Shown here one piece after another: positions 38,633 through 47,871 of a stretch of DNA of 64,000 bases (its first letter is position 1; the number at the start of each line of letters is the position of its first letter). The notes under the pieces were generated by a model. That model ran no database searches. It was not told where the DNA came from and worked only from the letters and a program-made list of their open reading frames with translations. Source of the DNA: Lysobacterales bacterium (lineage in GTDB: Bacteria > Pseudomonadota > Gammaproteobacteria > Xanthomonadales > SZUA-38); assembly GCA_028285525.1 (NCBI GenBank), contig JANQOZ010000031.1, forward strand, positions 1-64,000, given 5' to 3'. Both the position numbers and the translations under genes were made by a program.

Positions 38633-39939
38633 GGCTCGCGATGATCATTCCCGAGTGGGGTGAGGTCGCGGGCGGTATCGCAACTTACTACCGACAACTT
38701 GTGCCAGAGCTGATTAACCTAGGACATGACGTGCAGGTGTTTTTTGGCAGCGCCTCGGTGATGGACCAGGAGCCGCCGGAGCCGTTTGCGCACAGCTTGC
38801 GAAGCCAAAACTATCGGGATCATCTTGAGCGGTTCGCTCATCTGAAGCCGCTGGCGGGACTCGACGGCCACCTGGCGGCGGCCTGGGCGCTGAAACAGCA
38901 GGTTGATGAGGCCGCGCGGGTGCAGCCTTTTGACATCATCGAGTGCTGCGATTGGGGTCTGGGGTTTATGCCCTGGCTGGAAACCGCTGAGCCGCTGGTC
39001 GTGCGGCTGCACGCCAGCCTGAGCCAGATCGCCCGTGCCGAGCAGCTTCCCGGAGAGCGGGCCTTTCAGACGTTGACGGCGCTGATCGAGCAGCTTGGCT
39101 TTGCCTGGGCGGACGGTCTCGTCACCTATGCCGAGGCTAATGCTGAGCAGTGGTCTGCGCTGCTGGGGCGGTCGGTGTCCGTGATACGGCCGGCCTACGC
39201 GCTGGCGGAGGTCGGCAGCGGGACGGGTCGGGCGCTTGTCAGCGGCAAGATCCAGCGCTGGAAGGGCGTCGAAGTGCTGCTGCAGGCGATGGAGCGCGTG
39301 CCCGAGGCACAGCTCGACTGGTATGGCCGTGACATGCCGACGCGTCTAGAAGGAAAAGCGGTCTCCATGTCGGAGCTGATGGGGCAGCGCTACCCCGGGT
39401 GCTGGGGGAGTCGTCTGCGGCCCTGCGGGATGGTGCCGCCGTCGGAGCTGGCCGAACGACGTCGTCAGGCGGCATTTGTGGTGGTTCCCTCGAGCTGGGA
39501 TGTCTTCAATTTTACGGTTGTGGAGGCGATGGCCAGCGGGATCCCCACCGTTGTTTCGAGCGGGGCCGGTGCGGCGGAGCTGCTGGAACACGGGACTAAC
39601 GGCTTCCGCTTCGAAGTCGGTGATCCGGCCGGCCTCGCCGATTGCCTTCGCGATTGCCTCGCGATGGATGCCGCGCAGCGCCAAGCGATGGGTGAAGCGG
39701 CGAGATCGACCGTGGTCAGACACCTCGATCCCGCGACGCAGGCGGGCAGGCACGTCGCGTTTTATGAAGACGTCGCGAACGCTGAACGGCGGCAACGCCC
39801 GCTGGAGCTCTGGCGAAGCGTCCTCGACAGTGCGGGCGGCCTGTCAGGCGCCGAGGACCTGGCGCAGAATCTGGCCGGTCGAGACCTGGCCAAAGCGCTG
39901 GTCGAACGGGGCGCGCAGCGGCTGAGACTGCAACGATGA
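38629..39939 (+). CDS. Glycosyltransferase family 4
   Basis: The 436-residue protein begins at GTG with RLAMIIPEWGEVAGGIATYYRQL, the glycine-rich GT4 loop. SGKIQRWKGVEVLLQAMERVPEAQLDWYG and PSSWDVFNFTVVEAMASGIPTVVS form the donor site; the first Glu of the EX7E motif is Asp here. The C-terminal 80 residues are an extension rich in Ala, Arg and Leu. It is translationally coupled to its neighbours. Confidence 0.9.
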   Translation: MRLAMIIPEWGEVAGGIATYYRQLVPELINLGHDVQVFFGSASVMDQEPPEPFAHSLRSQNYRDHLERFAHLKPLAGLDGHLAAAWALKQQVDEAARVQPFDIIECCDWGLGFMPWLETAEPLVVRLHASLSQIARAEQLPGERAFQTLTALIEQLGFAWADGLVTYAEANAEQWSALLGRSVSVIRPAYALAEVGSGTGRALVSGKIQRWKGVEVLLQAMERVPEAQLDWYGRDMPTRLEGKAVSMSELMGQRYPGCWGSRLRPCGMVPPSELAERRRQAAFVVVPSSWDVFNFTVVEAMASGIPTVVSSGAGAAELLEHGTNGFRFEVGDPAGLADCLRDCLAMDAAQRQAMGEAARSTVVRHLDPATQAGRHVAFYEDVANAERRQRPLELWRSVLDSAGGLSGAEDLAQNLAGRDLAKALVERGAQRLRLQR

Positions 39940-40868
39940 GCCTGGCGCTTTGTATCCCCGCGTACAACGCGGCTGAGTTTCTGCCCCGGCTGCTGGACGA
40001 TGCGGCGCGGCAGACGACACCGTTCGACGAAATCTGGGTACACGACGATGCCAGCAGCGACGGTACAGGCGATCTGGCGAGGCGTCTCGGCGCGCGGGTG
40101 CTGCGCAGCGACCAGAACGTCGGCTGTTCTCAGGGCAAGCATCGTCTGCTGGAAGCAACGGCGTGCGATCTCGTTCATTTTCACGATGCGGACGACGGTC
40201 TCAAGCCAGATTTTGTCGCCGCGAATCTGGCGGTCATGGCGCCTGAAATCGACGTCCTCCTAAGCGGCTTTGAGTATCGAGATCACCAGACCGGATCCCT
40301 TCTCGCCGATCGTGTATTCGACGATGAAGCGTTAACCGTCGATCCGGTTGCCTACACGATCAGTGAGCCGATCAACGCCATTTGCGGCGTTTACCGCCGC
40401 AAATCTCTGCTGGCTGTCGGCGGATACAAGATTCCTGATCGACAGCTATTTAACGAGGACCAGGCCTTCCATTGCAGAATTGCTCGCGCGGGCCTCGTGT
40501 TTCGTGCGCTTCAAACAATCCACGTGATCAACTACCGAGTACCCGGTTCGATGTCTGGATCCGCCCAGCGGGCTTGCGTGTCCGCACAATTTGAGGTGAT
40601 GGCTCAGGCCGCCGCGGAATCGGAGTCGCGGCATCTACCGGCGATCTCAAATCGACTGTGGCAGATCAGTGCCGTGGCGGCGTCGCTTCAAGACTGGACT
40701 GTCGCTGACCGGGCGGCGGTGCTTGCAAGCGAGCTCACCAAACAGGGTCCGGGCGAGGGACACGCGGCCTACCGTTGGCTGGCCCGCCGGGCTCCGCGCG
40801 TTGCGATCCGACTGCGCGAGCGTGCGATCGGCTGGCTGGGAAAGCGGCCCGTGGAGGACAGGCTTTGA
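39936..40868 (+). CDS. Glycosyltransferase family 2
   Basis: The 310-residue protein has the GT-A start LALCIPAYNAAEFLPRLLDD, VHDDASSDGTGDLARRLG, and the metal-binding DADD in LVHFHDADDGLKPDF. The later NAICGVYRRKSLLAVGGYK, then NEDQAFHCRIARAG, form the acceptor side. It adds a sugar to the EPS unit. ATG overlaps the previous stop by four bases. Confidence 0.9.
   Translation: MSLALCIPAYNAAEFLPRLLDDAARQTTPFDEIWVHDDASSDGTGDLARRLGARVLRSDQNVGCSQGKHRLLEATACDLVHFHDADDGLKPDFVAANLAVMAPEIDVLLSGFEYRDHQTGSLLADRVFDDEALTVDPVAYTISEPINAICGVYRRKSLLAVGGYKIPDRQLFNEDQAFHCRIARAGLVFRALQTIHVINYRVPGSMSGSAQRACVSAQFEVMAQAAAESESRHLPAISNRLWQISAVAASLQDWTVADRAAVLASELTKQGPGEGHAAYRWLARRAPRVAIRLRERAIGWLGKRPVEDRL
40853..40858 (+). 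promoter_or_regulatory. Strong ribosome-binding site deciding a TTG start
   Basis: GGAGGA lies six bases before the TTG at 40865, which overlaps the stop of the preceding gene. It justifies the short N terminus (TDPRVSIIVPAFN) of the following GT2 protein instead of an ATG 90 bases upstream. Confidence 0.75.
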
Positions 40869-41863
40869 CCGATCCGCGGGTCTCGATCATCGTCCCGGCT
40901 TTCAATGCAGGAAGCTGGCTGAAGCCCTGCGTCGAGTCCATCCTGGCCCAGACCGCCGGAGACCTTGAGGTGCTGCTGGTGGACGACGGTTCCAGCGATG
41001 GCTCGGTCGACGAGCTGCCTCGAAGCGATAGCCGTCTCAAGGTTCTGCGACAGGAGAACCGCGGTGCCGCGGCTGCTCGCAACCGGGGGTTGTCCGAGGC
41101 GCGGGGACGCTGGATCAGTTTTGTGGATGCTGATGACCTGCTGCATCGGGATAAGCTTCGACACCAGCTGGCCTACCTGGCTGAAAATCCCCGGCTCGAG
41201 CTCACGTCCGGATCGTGGTGTCGTTTTGTCGACCAGCCTCCGGCGGTCCCTCAGGTGATCGCAGACAACCTGTGGCGCCCCCAGCCGCCGGTGCCCTGGC
41301 AGATCAATGCGCTGTCGCAGAACCTCATGATGCAGCCTGCTGCCTGGCTGGCGTCGCGGGCGCTGGTCGAGCGGGTTGGTCCCTGGAATCCGGCGCTGTC
41401 GCTGAACGACGACGGCGAGTATTTTGCGCGGCTGATGCTCGCAACCGAGCAGGTCGGCTTCTGCGCACGCGCGCTCAGCTTCTACCGATCGGGCAGCGAT
41501 CAGTCGCTGAGCGCGGGACGCTCGGCGGCTCACTTCAAGTCGGCCGTCACCGCGCTTGAGCTGATCGGGCGGCACCTCCTGGCCGTCGAAGACTCTGACG
41601 CGGTCCGTTCTGCCCTGGCGGCAGGATGGTCGAGGCTGGCGGTGGAGTGCTATCCCTACGCGCCCGACCTCAGCCTGAGTTGTGAGGTCAGCGCCCGGGA
41701 TCACGGCCAGTTTCAGCCGGCGGTCGGCGGGGGACGCTGGGTGCGTCGGCTGGCGGGTCCCCTGGGTTGGCGGCTGGCGCGGCGGCTGCAGGCGACCGTT
41801 TACGATCTCGGCTACCGCCAGCTGGGTCAGCGACGAGCCGCCAGGAAGGTGCCGCATGCCTGA
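40865..41863 (+). CDS. Glycosyltransferase family 2
   Basis: The 332-residue product starts at TTG behind a near-perfect Shine-Dalgarno sequence. VSIIVPAFNAGSWLKPCVESIL, LLVDDGSSDGSVDEL, NRGAAAARNRGLSEARG and FVDADDLLH (DxD-type metal site) identify a GT-A inverting transferase of the WcaA/SpsA type. The later part LNDDGEYFARLMLATEQ is the usual catalytic-base region. The acceptor is unknown. Confidence 0.92.
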   Translation: MTDPRVSIIVPAFNAGSWLKPCVESILAQTAGDLEVLLVDDGSSDGSVDELPRSDSRLKVLRQENRGAAAARNRGLSEARGRWISFVDADDLLHRDKLRHQLAYLAENPRLELTSGSWCRFVDQPPAVPQVIADNLWRPQPPVPWQINALSQNLMMQPAAWLASRALVERVGPWNPALSLNDDGEYFARLMLATEQVGFCARALSFYRSGSDQSLSAGRSAAHFKSAVTALELIGRHLLAVEDSDAVRSALAAGWSRLAVECYPYAPDLSLSCEVSARDHGQFQPAVGGGRWVRRLAGPLGWRLARRLQATVYDLGYRQLGQRRAARKVPHA

Positions 41864-43115
41864 AGCACCGGCCGTATGCCTGGTCAGCCCAGGCCACTTT
41901 TCATCTAACCCGAGACTGGTCAAGGAGCTGACCGCTCTACACCGGTCGGGGTATTCGGTTCGAACCGTGACCTCGGCCCAGGTGCCCTGGTTTTCCGAGC
42001 TGGACGCCCGGATGGACGAACCGGCGCTGGCTGACGGCCTCCGTCTCAGGCGGCTGGGTCGGCTGCATCGGATCCTGCTTAGACTGCGTCAGAAGAGTTT
42101 CCGTCTCTGGGTCTCGCTGCTGTTCCGGCTCGGCCGCCGCCCGAGGCCCTGGCACCTCGCCGAGGCGCTGAATCTTGACTGCCGGCGCCTGCGCAACACC
42201 CTGCGCAAGCAAAACGCTACCGCATCGACACCGTTTGCGCTCGCCATTGCGCACAACCTGGCGGCGCTGCCGGCGGCAGCGGCGGTCGCTCGGGAGACCG
42301 GTGCGGGTTTTGCGTTTGACGCAGAGGACAGTCACGTCGACGAGCTCTACGAAAGCGAGTCTCTTGATCGACAGCTGCGTCACGCCCTGGAGGCCGCCTA
42401 TCTGCCGGATGCCCGCTATGTCAGCGCGGCCTCGCCGGGCATCGCGCGCGCGTTGGCGGAACGTTATGGCGTCAACCCGACGGTGCTGCTCAACGTGTTC
42501 AGCCCGGTCGTCGCGCATACGTCCCGCCGCCCTGGCCCGGAACCTGGTGAGCCGATCCGTTTCTTCTGGTTCTCCCAGACCATCGGACCGGATCGCGGTC
42601 TCGACGCTTTTCTGGCTCTGGCGCCGTCGCTCAGCCAGTCGCTGGGGCGTGCGCTTGAACTCACGCTGGTGGGGCGGCCGGTTCCCGGCTTTGAGACGAC
42701 ACTGCGGCGCGAGGCACAGGCTTGCGGCGTCGGGCTGAAACTCATGCCGCTGCTGGTTCCCGAAGCGCTGTTTGAACTGGCGGCGGGACATCACTGTGGC
42801 CTGGCGCTGGAGCACAGCGAACCGGTCAATAAGGACATTTGCCTGGCCAACAAAATTTTTACCTACCTCGCCGCCGGCATTCCGACGCTGCTTACGCCGA
42901 CGGCCGCCCATCGCGAGCTGGCGCCGCAGCTGACCGACGCAGCGCTGCTGCTGGACGATCCGCCGAAGCCTGAACCGGTCGACCGCTGGCTGAGGGAGGT
43001 TGTGTGTACGGGACGGGGTCACGCCGCTGCCCTCAAGCATTTTCATGACCGGTTTAACTGGGATCTGGAGTCGCGGGTTTTTCTGGATCGCGTCAACGAG
43101 GCGCTGACCTCGTGA
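41856..43115 (+). CDS. Glycosyltransferase of the GT-B type
   Basis: The ATG at 41856 has AGGAAGG upstream and overlaps the previous gene by eight bases. The 419-residue protein begins AVCLVSPGHFSSNPRLVKELTALHRSGYSV and has RFFWFSQTIGPDRGLDAFL at the domain junction. The C terminus has LEHSEPVNKDICLANKIFTYLAAGIPTLLT, a GT4-like donor site without the full EX7E. N-terminal helices at about 80-100 are basic and hydrophobic (LHRILLRLRQKSFRLWVSLLFRLG), suggesting membrane contact. Confidence 0.82.
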   Translation: MPEAPAVCLVSPGHFSSNPRLVKELTALHRSGYSVRTVTSAQVPWFSELDARMDEPALADGLRLRRLGRLHRILLRLRQKSFRLWVSLLFRLGRRPRPWHLAEALNLDCRRLRNTLRKQNATASTPFALAIAHNLAALPAAAAVARETGAGFAFDAEDSHVDELYESESLDRQLRHALEAAYLPDARYVSAASPGIARALAERYGVNPTVLLNVFSPVVAHTSRRPGPEPGEPIRFFWFSQTIGPDRGLDAFLALAPSLSQSLGRALELTLVGRPVPGFETTLRREAQACGVGLKLMPLLVPEALFELAAGHHCGLALEHSEPVNKDICLANKIFTYLAAGIPTLLTPTAAHRELAPQLTDAALLLDDPPKPEPVDRWLREVVCTGRGHAAALKHFHDRFNWDLESRVFLDRVNEALTS

Positions 43116-44146
43116 GAGTGCTGCTGACCGCCGATCCGTTCCTGCCGGTGCCACCCACGCATTACGGGGGCATCGAGCGGGTCATTGCGCAGCTTGCGGA
43201 CGAGCTGGTGCAGTTGGGACACGAGGTGGGACTGCTGGCCCACCCGGATTCGACGGCCCCCGCGCTGAACTTTCGCTGGCCCCACAGCAAGCCCTCGAAT
43301 GGGTTTGCGCACTGGCGAAACGGTCGGGCGCTGGTGGACTCAGTCCGACGCTTTCAGCCGGAAGTTGTGCACAGTTTTTCGCGCCTGGCGTATCTAATGC
43401 CGCTGGGGGTCGCCGGGCGAAAGCTTTCGATTCCAAGCTTGATGTGCTTCCAGCGCGAGCCAACGGGTCGGACCATTTCCCTGGCCAGCCGCTGGCTGGG
43501 AAAGCGCGTGCGCTTCAGCGGCTGCAGTGAATACATCGCCGGCCGCGGGCGGGCGCACGCGGGAACTTGGCACGCCGTCCACAACTGCGTTCGCTGCTCG
43601 GACTACGCCTGGAGCGAGGAGGTGTCTCCCGACGCCCCGCTGGTTTTTCTTAGCCGGGTTGAGTCGATCAAAGGCGCAGACCTCGCCATCCGGATCGCCC
43701 GGGAGTCGGGCAGACGCCTGCTGATTGCCGGCAACCATGCTGAGCACGGTCCGGAACGCGACTATTTCGATTCGCAGGTCAAGGCGGCGTGTGACGGGCA
43801 AATCGAATACGTGGGCCCCGTAAACGATGAGCAGAAACAGGCGCTGCTGACCCAGGCCGCGGCCATGGTGGTTCCGATCCAGTGGAACGAACCGTTCGGG
43901 ATCGTGTTTGCCGAGAGCCTGGCCAGCGGCACGCCGGTCATCACCTGTCCGCGCGGGGCCGCGCCGGAAATTGTTGAGGACGGCCGCCACGGATTTCTCA
44001 TCAAGGATGTGGCCGGCGGCGTCGACGCGGTTGGGAGGCTTCACGAAATCGACCGCCGAGCCTGCCGCGAGCGAGCGCTGGAGGCCTTTGATGCGCCGGT
44101 CATCGCGCGACGGTATCTCGCTGTCTACGAAGAGATGCTGGCCTGA
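43112..44146 (+). CDS. Glycosyltransferase family 4
   Basis: The 344-residue protein starts at GTG with RVLLTADPFLPVPPTHYGGIERVIAQLADEL, the pattern of GT4 enzymes of the mannosyl/galactosyl type. FLSRVESIKGADLAIRIARESG begins the donor domain, and QWNEPFGIVFAESLASGTPVITC carries EX7E. It is coupled to the previous gene by GTGA and to the next by TGATG. Confidence 0.92.
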   Translation: MRVLLTADPFLPVPPTHYGGIERVIAQLADELVQLGHEVGLLAHPDSTAPALNFRWPHSKPSNGFAHWRNGRALVDSVRRFQPEVVHSFSRLAYLMPLGVAGRKLSIPSLMCFQREPTGRTISLASRWLGKRVRFSGCSEYIAGRGRAHAGTWHAVHNCVRCSDYAWSEEVSPDAPLVFLSRVESIKGADLAIRIARESGRRLLIAGNHAEHGPERDYFDSQVKAACDGQIEYVGPVNDEQKQALLTQAAAMVVPIQWNEPFGIVFAESLASGTPVITCPRGAAPEIVEDGRHGFLIKDVAGGVDAVGRLHEIDRRACRERALEAFDAPVIARRYLAVYEEMLA

Positions 44147-45252
44147 TGCGCGTGCTGCTGCTGCTCGATGGCATCGTTTTGTTCGGTCGCGAGCGCGGCA
44201 ACATCGACGTGATCGAACACCTGAAATCCGAGGGGTGTGACGTGCTGGTGGCGGTCCACGAACACTGGGGGCGTCAGCATGTCGTGCCGCACCTGGAGTC
44301 GCTCGACATCCCCTGGTGTGAACTCGATTTCTACGATCGCCTGGGGCGGGACACCAGTTGGGTGCATTGGCTGACGGCTGTGCTGGTCATCGCCAAAGCT
44401 AACGTTCAGCTTGCGCTGCGCCTGCTGCGTACCCCAACCAGTGCGCTGCAGATCTCCAACCCCGAGACCCTGCTCAATTTCCTGCCGCTGCTATGGCTGG
44501 TACCGAAGCCGCTGGTCCTTCGCTGCGGAGACACCCCGGCCGGCCATACCGCGGCTCACCGCTGGCTTTGGCGCGTTTGTTTTCGGCGTGTCGATCGAGT
44601 GGTTGCGATCTCAGAACACATCGCGAGCCGCCTGCGCGACCTGGGTTGCCCGGAGGACAAGCTCACCGTGATCTGGTCCCGGGCTTTTCAGCGAAAGTCG
44701 TCCATCACCTCCAGCCCCCCGGCGAGGGAGGCGGGTCTGGTGTTTGGCTTCATGGGTCAGCTCGAAGGGCACAAGGGTATCGATCACTTGCTCGAAGCGT
44801 GTGACCAGCTGCACCGCGATGGCATCGATTTTGCGCTGCGCGTGGCCGGTCGCGAAACCGACTGCTGGCGGCGGTTGGCGGAACGCTACGGGACCGCGTC
44901 CTGGCTGTCCTTCGACGGATTTGTCGAGGACACCGCGTCGTACTTTGCGGGTATCGATCTGCTGGTTGTGCCGTCCGTATTCGAAGAGGGTCTGGGAGCT
45001 GTGGTCATTGAGGCGAAGAAGGCTGGTGTTGCCGCCGTCGTCTACCCCCGGGGCGGTTTGCCCGAGCTGGTGACGCCCGGACATGACGGCATCATCTGCG
45101 AAGCGCCCGATGTGCCGAGTCTGGTCTCAGCACTTCTGGCCCTCAGTGAAAAGCGTTCGACGGTTAAGGCCATGGGAGTGGCGGCCCGACGCTCCGCTCA
45201 GGACATTGACCGGGCCTTTGAAGCCGGTTGGAGCGCAGTCTATGCGCTATAA
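44146..45252 (+). CDS. Glycosyltransferase family 4
   Basis: The 368-residue protein has an N-terminal acceptor domain (RVLLLLDGIVLFGRERGNIDVIEHLKSEG). The donor domain begins at VFGFMGQLEGHKGIDHLLEA, and the motif EEGLGAVVIEAKKAGVAAVVYPRGGLPE has EX7E. The middle includes VVAISEHIASRLRDLG, typical of GT4. Start and preceding stop share one base. Confidence 0.9.
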   Translation: MRVLLLLDGIVLFGRERGNIDVIEHLKSEGCDVLVAVHEHWGRQHVVPHLESLDIPWCELDFYDRLGRDTSWVHWLTAVLVIAKANVQLALRLLRTPTSALQISNPETLLNFLPLLWLVPKPLVLRCGDTPAGHTAAHRWLWRVCFRRVDRVVAISEHIASRLRDLGCPEDKLTVIWSRAFQRKSSITSSPPAREAGLVFGFMGQLEGHKGIDHLLEACDQLHRDGIDFALRVAGRETDCWRRLAERYGTASWLSFDGFVEDTASYFAGIDLLVVPSVFEEGLGAVVIEAKKAGVAAVVYPRGGLPELVTPGHDGIICEAPDVPSLVSALLALSEKRSTVKAMGVAARRSAQDIDRAFEAGWSAVYAL

Positions 45253-46708
45253 GGCGCAGCTTCGAATCCTTGGGGTGCTCGCCGTTCCTCTCACCCTTTG
45301 CCTGATTAAGGCACCGCTCGCAAACTACCCGCTGACGCTGCTGGCCTTTGCGATCCTCGCTGCTGCCGTGCTGGCGCTATGGCGCCCGAGCGAACCGCCG
45401 CTTGTCATGCTGGTGGTTGTCTACCAGTGGCTGCAGGCCAGCACCAAGCTCCTCCACGCCAACTTCATGGGCATCCCACTTAACGATATGCTGGTTGAAG
45501 CTTCCTTCGGCGCCGAGCATCCCGTGCTGGGTGCACTGGGCGAGGCGACCGGGCTATCGTTGATCGGACTGCTGGCGTTGGTCGCCGGCTTTGCGCTGGC
45601 GCAATGGCAATTTGCCCCGCGGCAAAAAAGCGTCAGCGATTCACCGGCACCCGCGGCTGCCAACTCTGACAAGGTGCGCACGCGACTGCTTCTGGCCACC
45701 GGCGCCGCCATCGCGGCCTCCAGCGTCCTGAAAAGCCTGCAGTATCTGCTGCCAGGCGGCGTCACCCAGATCCTCTTGCCGCTGATCGATCTCAAGTGGG
45801 CATTTGTGTTCGCTCTGGCCTGTCAGGTGCTGCGGAGCCGGCAGGGTTACGGATGGCTGGTTTTGGTCTGCGGACTCGAGGTGGTACTTGGCTTCGCTTC
45901 CTATTTCTCCGCGTGGAAAGAGGTCATCTTAGTCCTGGCGCTGGCCTACTTTTTCTGCCGGCCAAGCTTTGAGCTACGCCGGGTGGCCGCCGGTTTTGGC
46001 ATCATTTCCGTTGGGCTGGTTCTGGCCGTTTTCTGGACGGCGATCAAGGTCGATCAACGGCAGTTCCTCAATCGCGGAACCGGTCAGCAGGTGATCACCC
46101 GCGGCACCGGGGAGAGCCTCCTCAACGCTTTCGACCTGGCCGCCGCAACCGACGCCGAAGCCTATCGACAGGCCGTCGGGCAGTTGGCCGACCGAATCGC
46201 GTACGTGGACTTTTTCGCCAACGCTCTGATTCACGTGCCCCAGGTTCGGCCGCATGAGGGCGGGCGGCTCTGGTGGCGGGCGGTGACGCACGTTTTTACG
46301 CCGCGAATTCTGTTTCCGAACAAACCACCGCTGCCGTCGGATTCTGAGCAAACCATGTACTACACCGGTCTTCTCCTGGCGTCGGGCTATGAGGGTACGT
46401 CCATCAGCCTGGGCTATATGGCTGAGAGCTACATCGACTTCGGCTCGCTGGGGATGTTTGTGCCGATCTTCCTCTGGGGGTATCTGGTTGGCGCCGCCAT
46501 CTGCCAGCTCATTATTCGCTTTGGGCGTTCGGACCTCGTTTGGGGGGCGGCGGTTGTCATCATCCTCAATACCCTGATCCTGGAGGTGGCGGCGGTAAAG
46601 ATGGTGGGCGGTACCCTCATGAGCATCATTGTGATGTTCCTGCTGTTCCGCTTTGTCGGCGCTTCGCTGGCGGCCAACATCTATAACCCAAGGCCGGCAG
46701 CGGCATGA
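45242..46708 (+). CDS. Polysaccharide polymerase-like membrane protein (Wzy type)
   Basis: The ATG at 45242 is inside the end of the previous gene, and gives a 488-residue protein of about ten to twelve hydrophobic segments. Examples are LGVLAVPLTLCLIKAPL, GLSLIGLLALVAGFALA and LVLALAYFFC. A large periplasmic loop follows, with FFANALIHVPQVRPHEGGRLWWRAVTHVFTPRILFPNKPPLPSDSEQ. This layout, with few conserved residues, is that of O-antigen/EPS polymerases. A second polymerase- or ligase-like protein lies at 54006. Confidence 0.75.
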   Translation: MRYKAQLRILGVLAVPLTLCLIKAPLANYPLTLLAFAILAAAVLALWRPSEPPLVMLVVVYQWLQASTKLLHANFMGIPLNDMLVEASFGAEHPVLGALGEATGLSLIGLLALVAGFALAQWQFAPRQKSVSDSPAPAAANSDKVRTRLLLATGAAIAASSVLKSLQYLLPGGVTQILLPLIDLKWAFVFALACQVLRSRQGYGWLVLVCGLEVVLGFASYFSAWKEVILVLALAYFFCRPSFELRRVAAGFGIISVGLVLAVFWTAIKVDQRQFLNRGTGQQVITRGTGESLLNAFDLAAATDAEAYRQAVGQLADRIAYVDFFANALIHVPQVRPHEGGRLWWRAVTHVFTPRILFPNKPPLPSDSEQTMYYTGLLLASGYEGTSISLGYMAESYIDFGSLGMFVPIFLWGYLVGAAICQLIIRFGRSDLVWGAAVVIILNTLILEVAAVKMVGGTLMSIIVMFLLFRFVGASLAANIYNPRPAAA

Positions 46709-47871
46709 CTCATCAGCGAAGGGTGGCTGTCGTTTGCTCGCATCCCATCCAGTATTTTGCGCCCTGGTTTCGCTGGCTGTCAGACAATCTGGACGCCGCG
46801 CTGCGCGTGTTCTATCTCGACAATCCGGCGGTCCGCGACGCGGCCGACCCGGGTTTTGGCCAGGCGGTGACGTGGGATACGCCGCTGCTGGAAGGGTACG
46901 ACAACAAATTTGTCGAAAACACCGCCGCCAGCCCGGGCACCCACCATTACCGCGGACTGCGTAACCCAGGACTCTGGCCGGCGCTGAACCGTTATGGTCC
47001 GGCCGCTACGCTGCTGATGACCTACCGGTACGAAAGCATACTGCCGGCGATGCTGCGCGACAGACTTCCGCCGAATACCTGGCTTCGCGGGGACTCAACC
47101 CTGCTCGCGCGAACGGAAGGATTTCGCCGCCGCCTGGCGGACCGGGTGATTCGTCGGGCCTTTCGAAGTCTGACCGGTGCGCTGTTTGTCGGTCAGCACA
47201 ACCGCGCCTACTTTCGTCATCATGGCATCGATGATCAGCGGCTTCACCGCTCGCCGCCGGCGGTGGATCCTGAGCACTTCAGCCCGGCGCCACAGGTCCG
47301 TGAAGAGGCCGCCGCCTGGCGCAATCGCCTGCGGCTCGAGCGTTCCCAGCCGCTCGTGCTGTTTGTCGGCAAGCTGCAGTCGATCAAGCGTCCGCTCCTG
47401 GTGCTGAGCGCGTTTCGCCGTGCCCGGCTCGGTCATGCGGCGCTGGCGTTTGTCGGCAGTGGGGAACTGGGAGATGAGCTGCGCGCGGCGGTCGGCGACG
47501 ATCCGCAGGTTCACCTGCTCGGCTTTAGAAACCAGGGCGCGATGCCGGCAATCTATGCCGCCGCCGACCTGCTCGTGCTGCCGTCGGTCAGCGAAACCTG
47601 GGGCCTGGTGGTCAATGAAGCTTTTGCCATGGGTTTGCCCGCGCTCGTCAGTGATCGGGTCGGCTGCGCGCCCGATATGATTGCCGACCGGGACACCGGG
47701 GCGGTCTTTGCCCACGATAATGAGGGCGCGTTGGCGGCGGCTCTTGGTGAAGCTTTGGCCCAGCCGGAACGGCTGGCCGGCTGGGGCCGCAATGCTCAGG
47801 CGCTGTCGGCCGCCGAGTTCAGCTTTGCGGCGATGAGTCAGGGTGTGGTCCAAATGCTGGAGCAGGCGTGA
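46705..47871 (+). CDS. Glycosyltransferase family 4
   Basis: The 388-residue protein begins VAVVCSHPIQYFAPWFRWLSD, a variant N terminus common in GT4 enzymes of EPS loci. LVLFVGKLQSIKRPLLVLSAF starts the donor domain and SVSETWGLVVNEAFAMGLPALVS carries EX7E. It overlaps the previous gene by four bases and the next by one. Confidence 0.9.
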   Translation: MTHQRRVAVVCSHPIQYFAPWFRWLSDNLDAALRVFYLDNPAVRDAADPGFGQAVTWDTPLLEGYDNKFVENTAASPGTHHYRGLRNPGLWPALNRYGPAATLLMTYRYESILPAMLRDRLPPNTWLRGDSTLLARTEGFRRRLADRVIRRAFRSLTGALFVGQHNRAYFRHHGIDDQRLHRSPPAVDPEHFSPAPQVREEAAAWRNRLRLERSQPLVLFVGKLQSIKRPLLVLSAFRRARLGHAALAFVGSGELGDELRAAVGDDPQVHLLGFRNQGAMPAIYAAADLLVLPSVSETWGLVVNEAFAMGLPALVSDRVGCAPDMIADRDTGAVFAHDNEGALAAALGEALAQPERLAGWGRNAQALSAAEFSFAAMSQGVVQMLEQA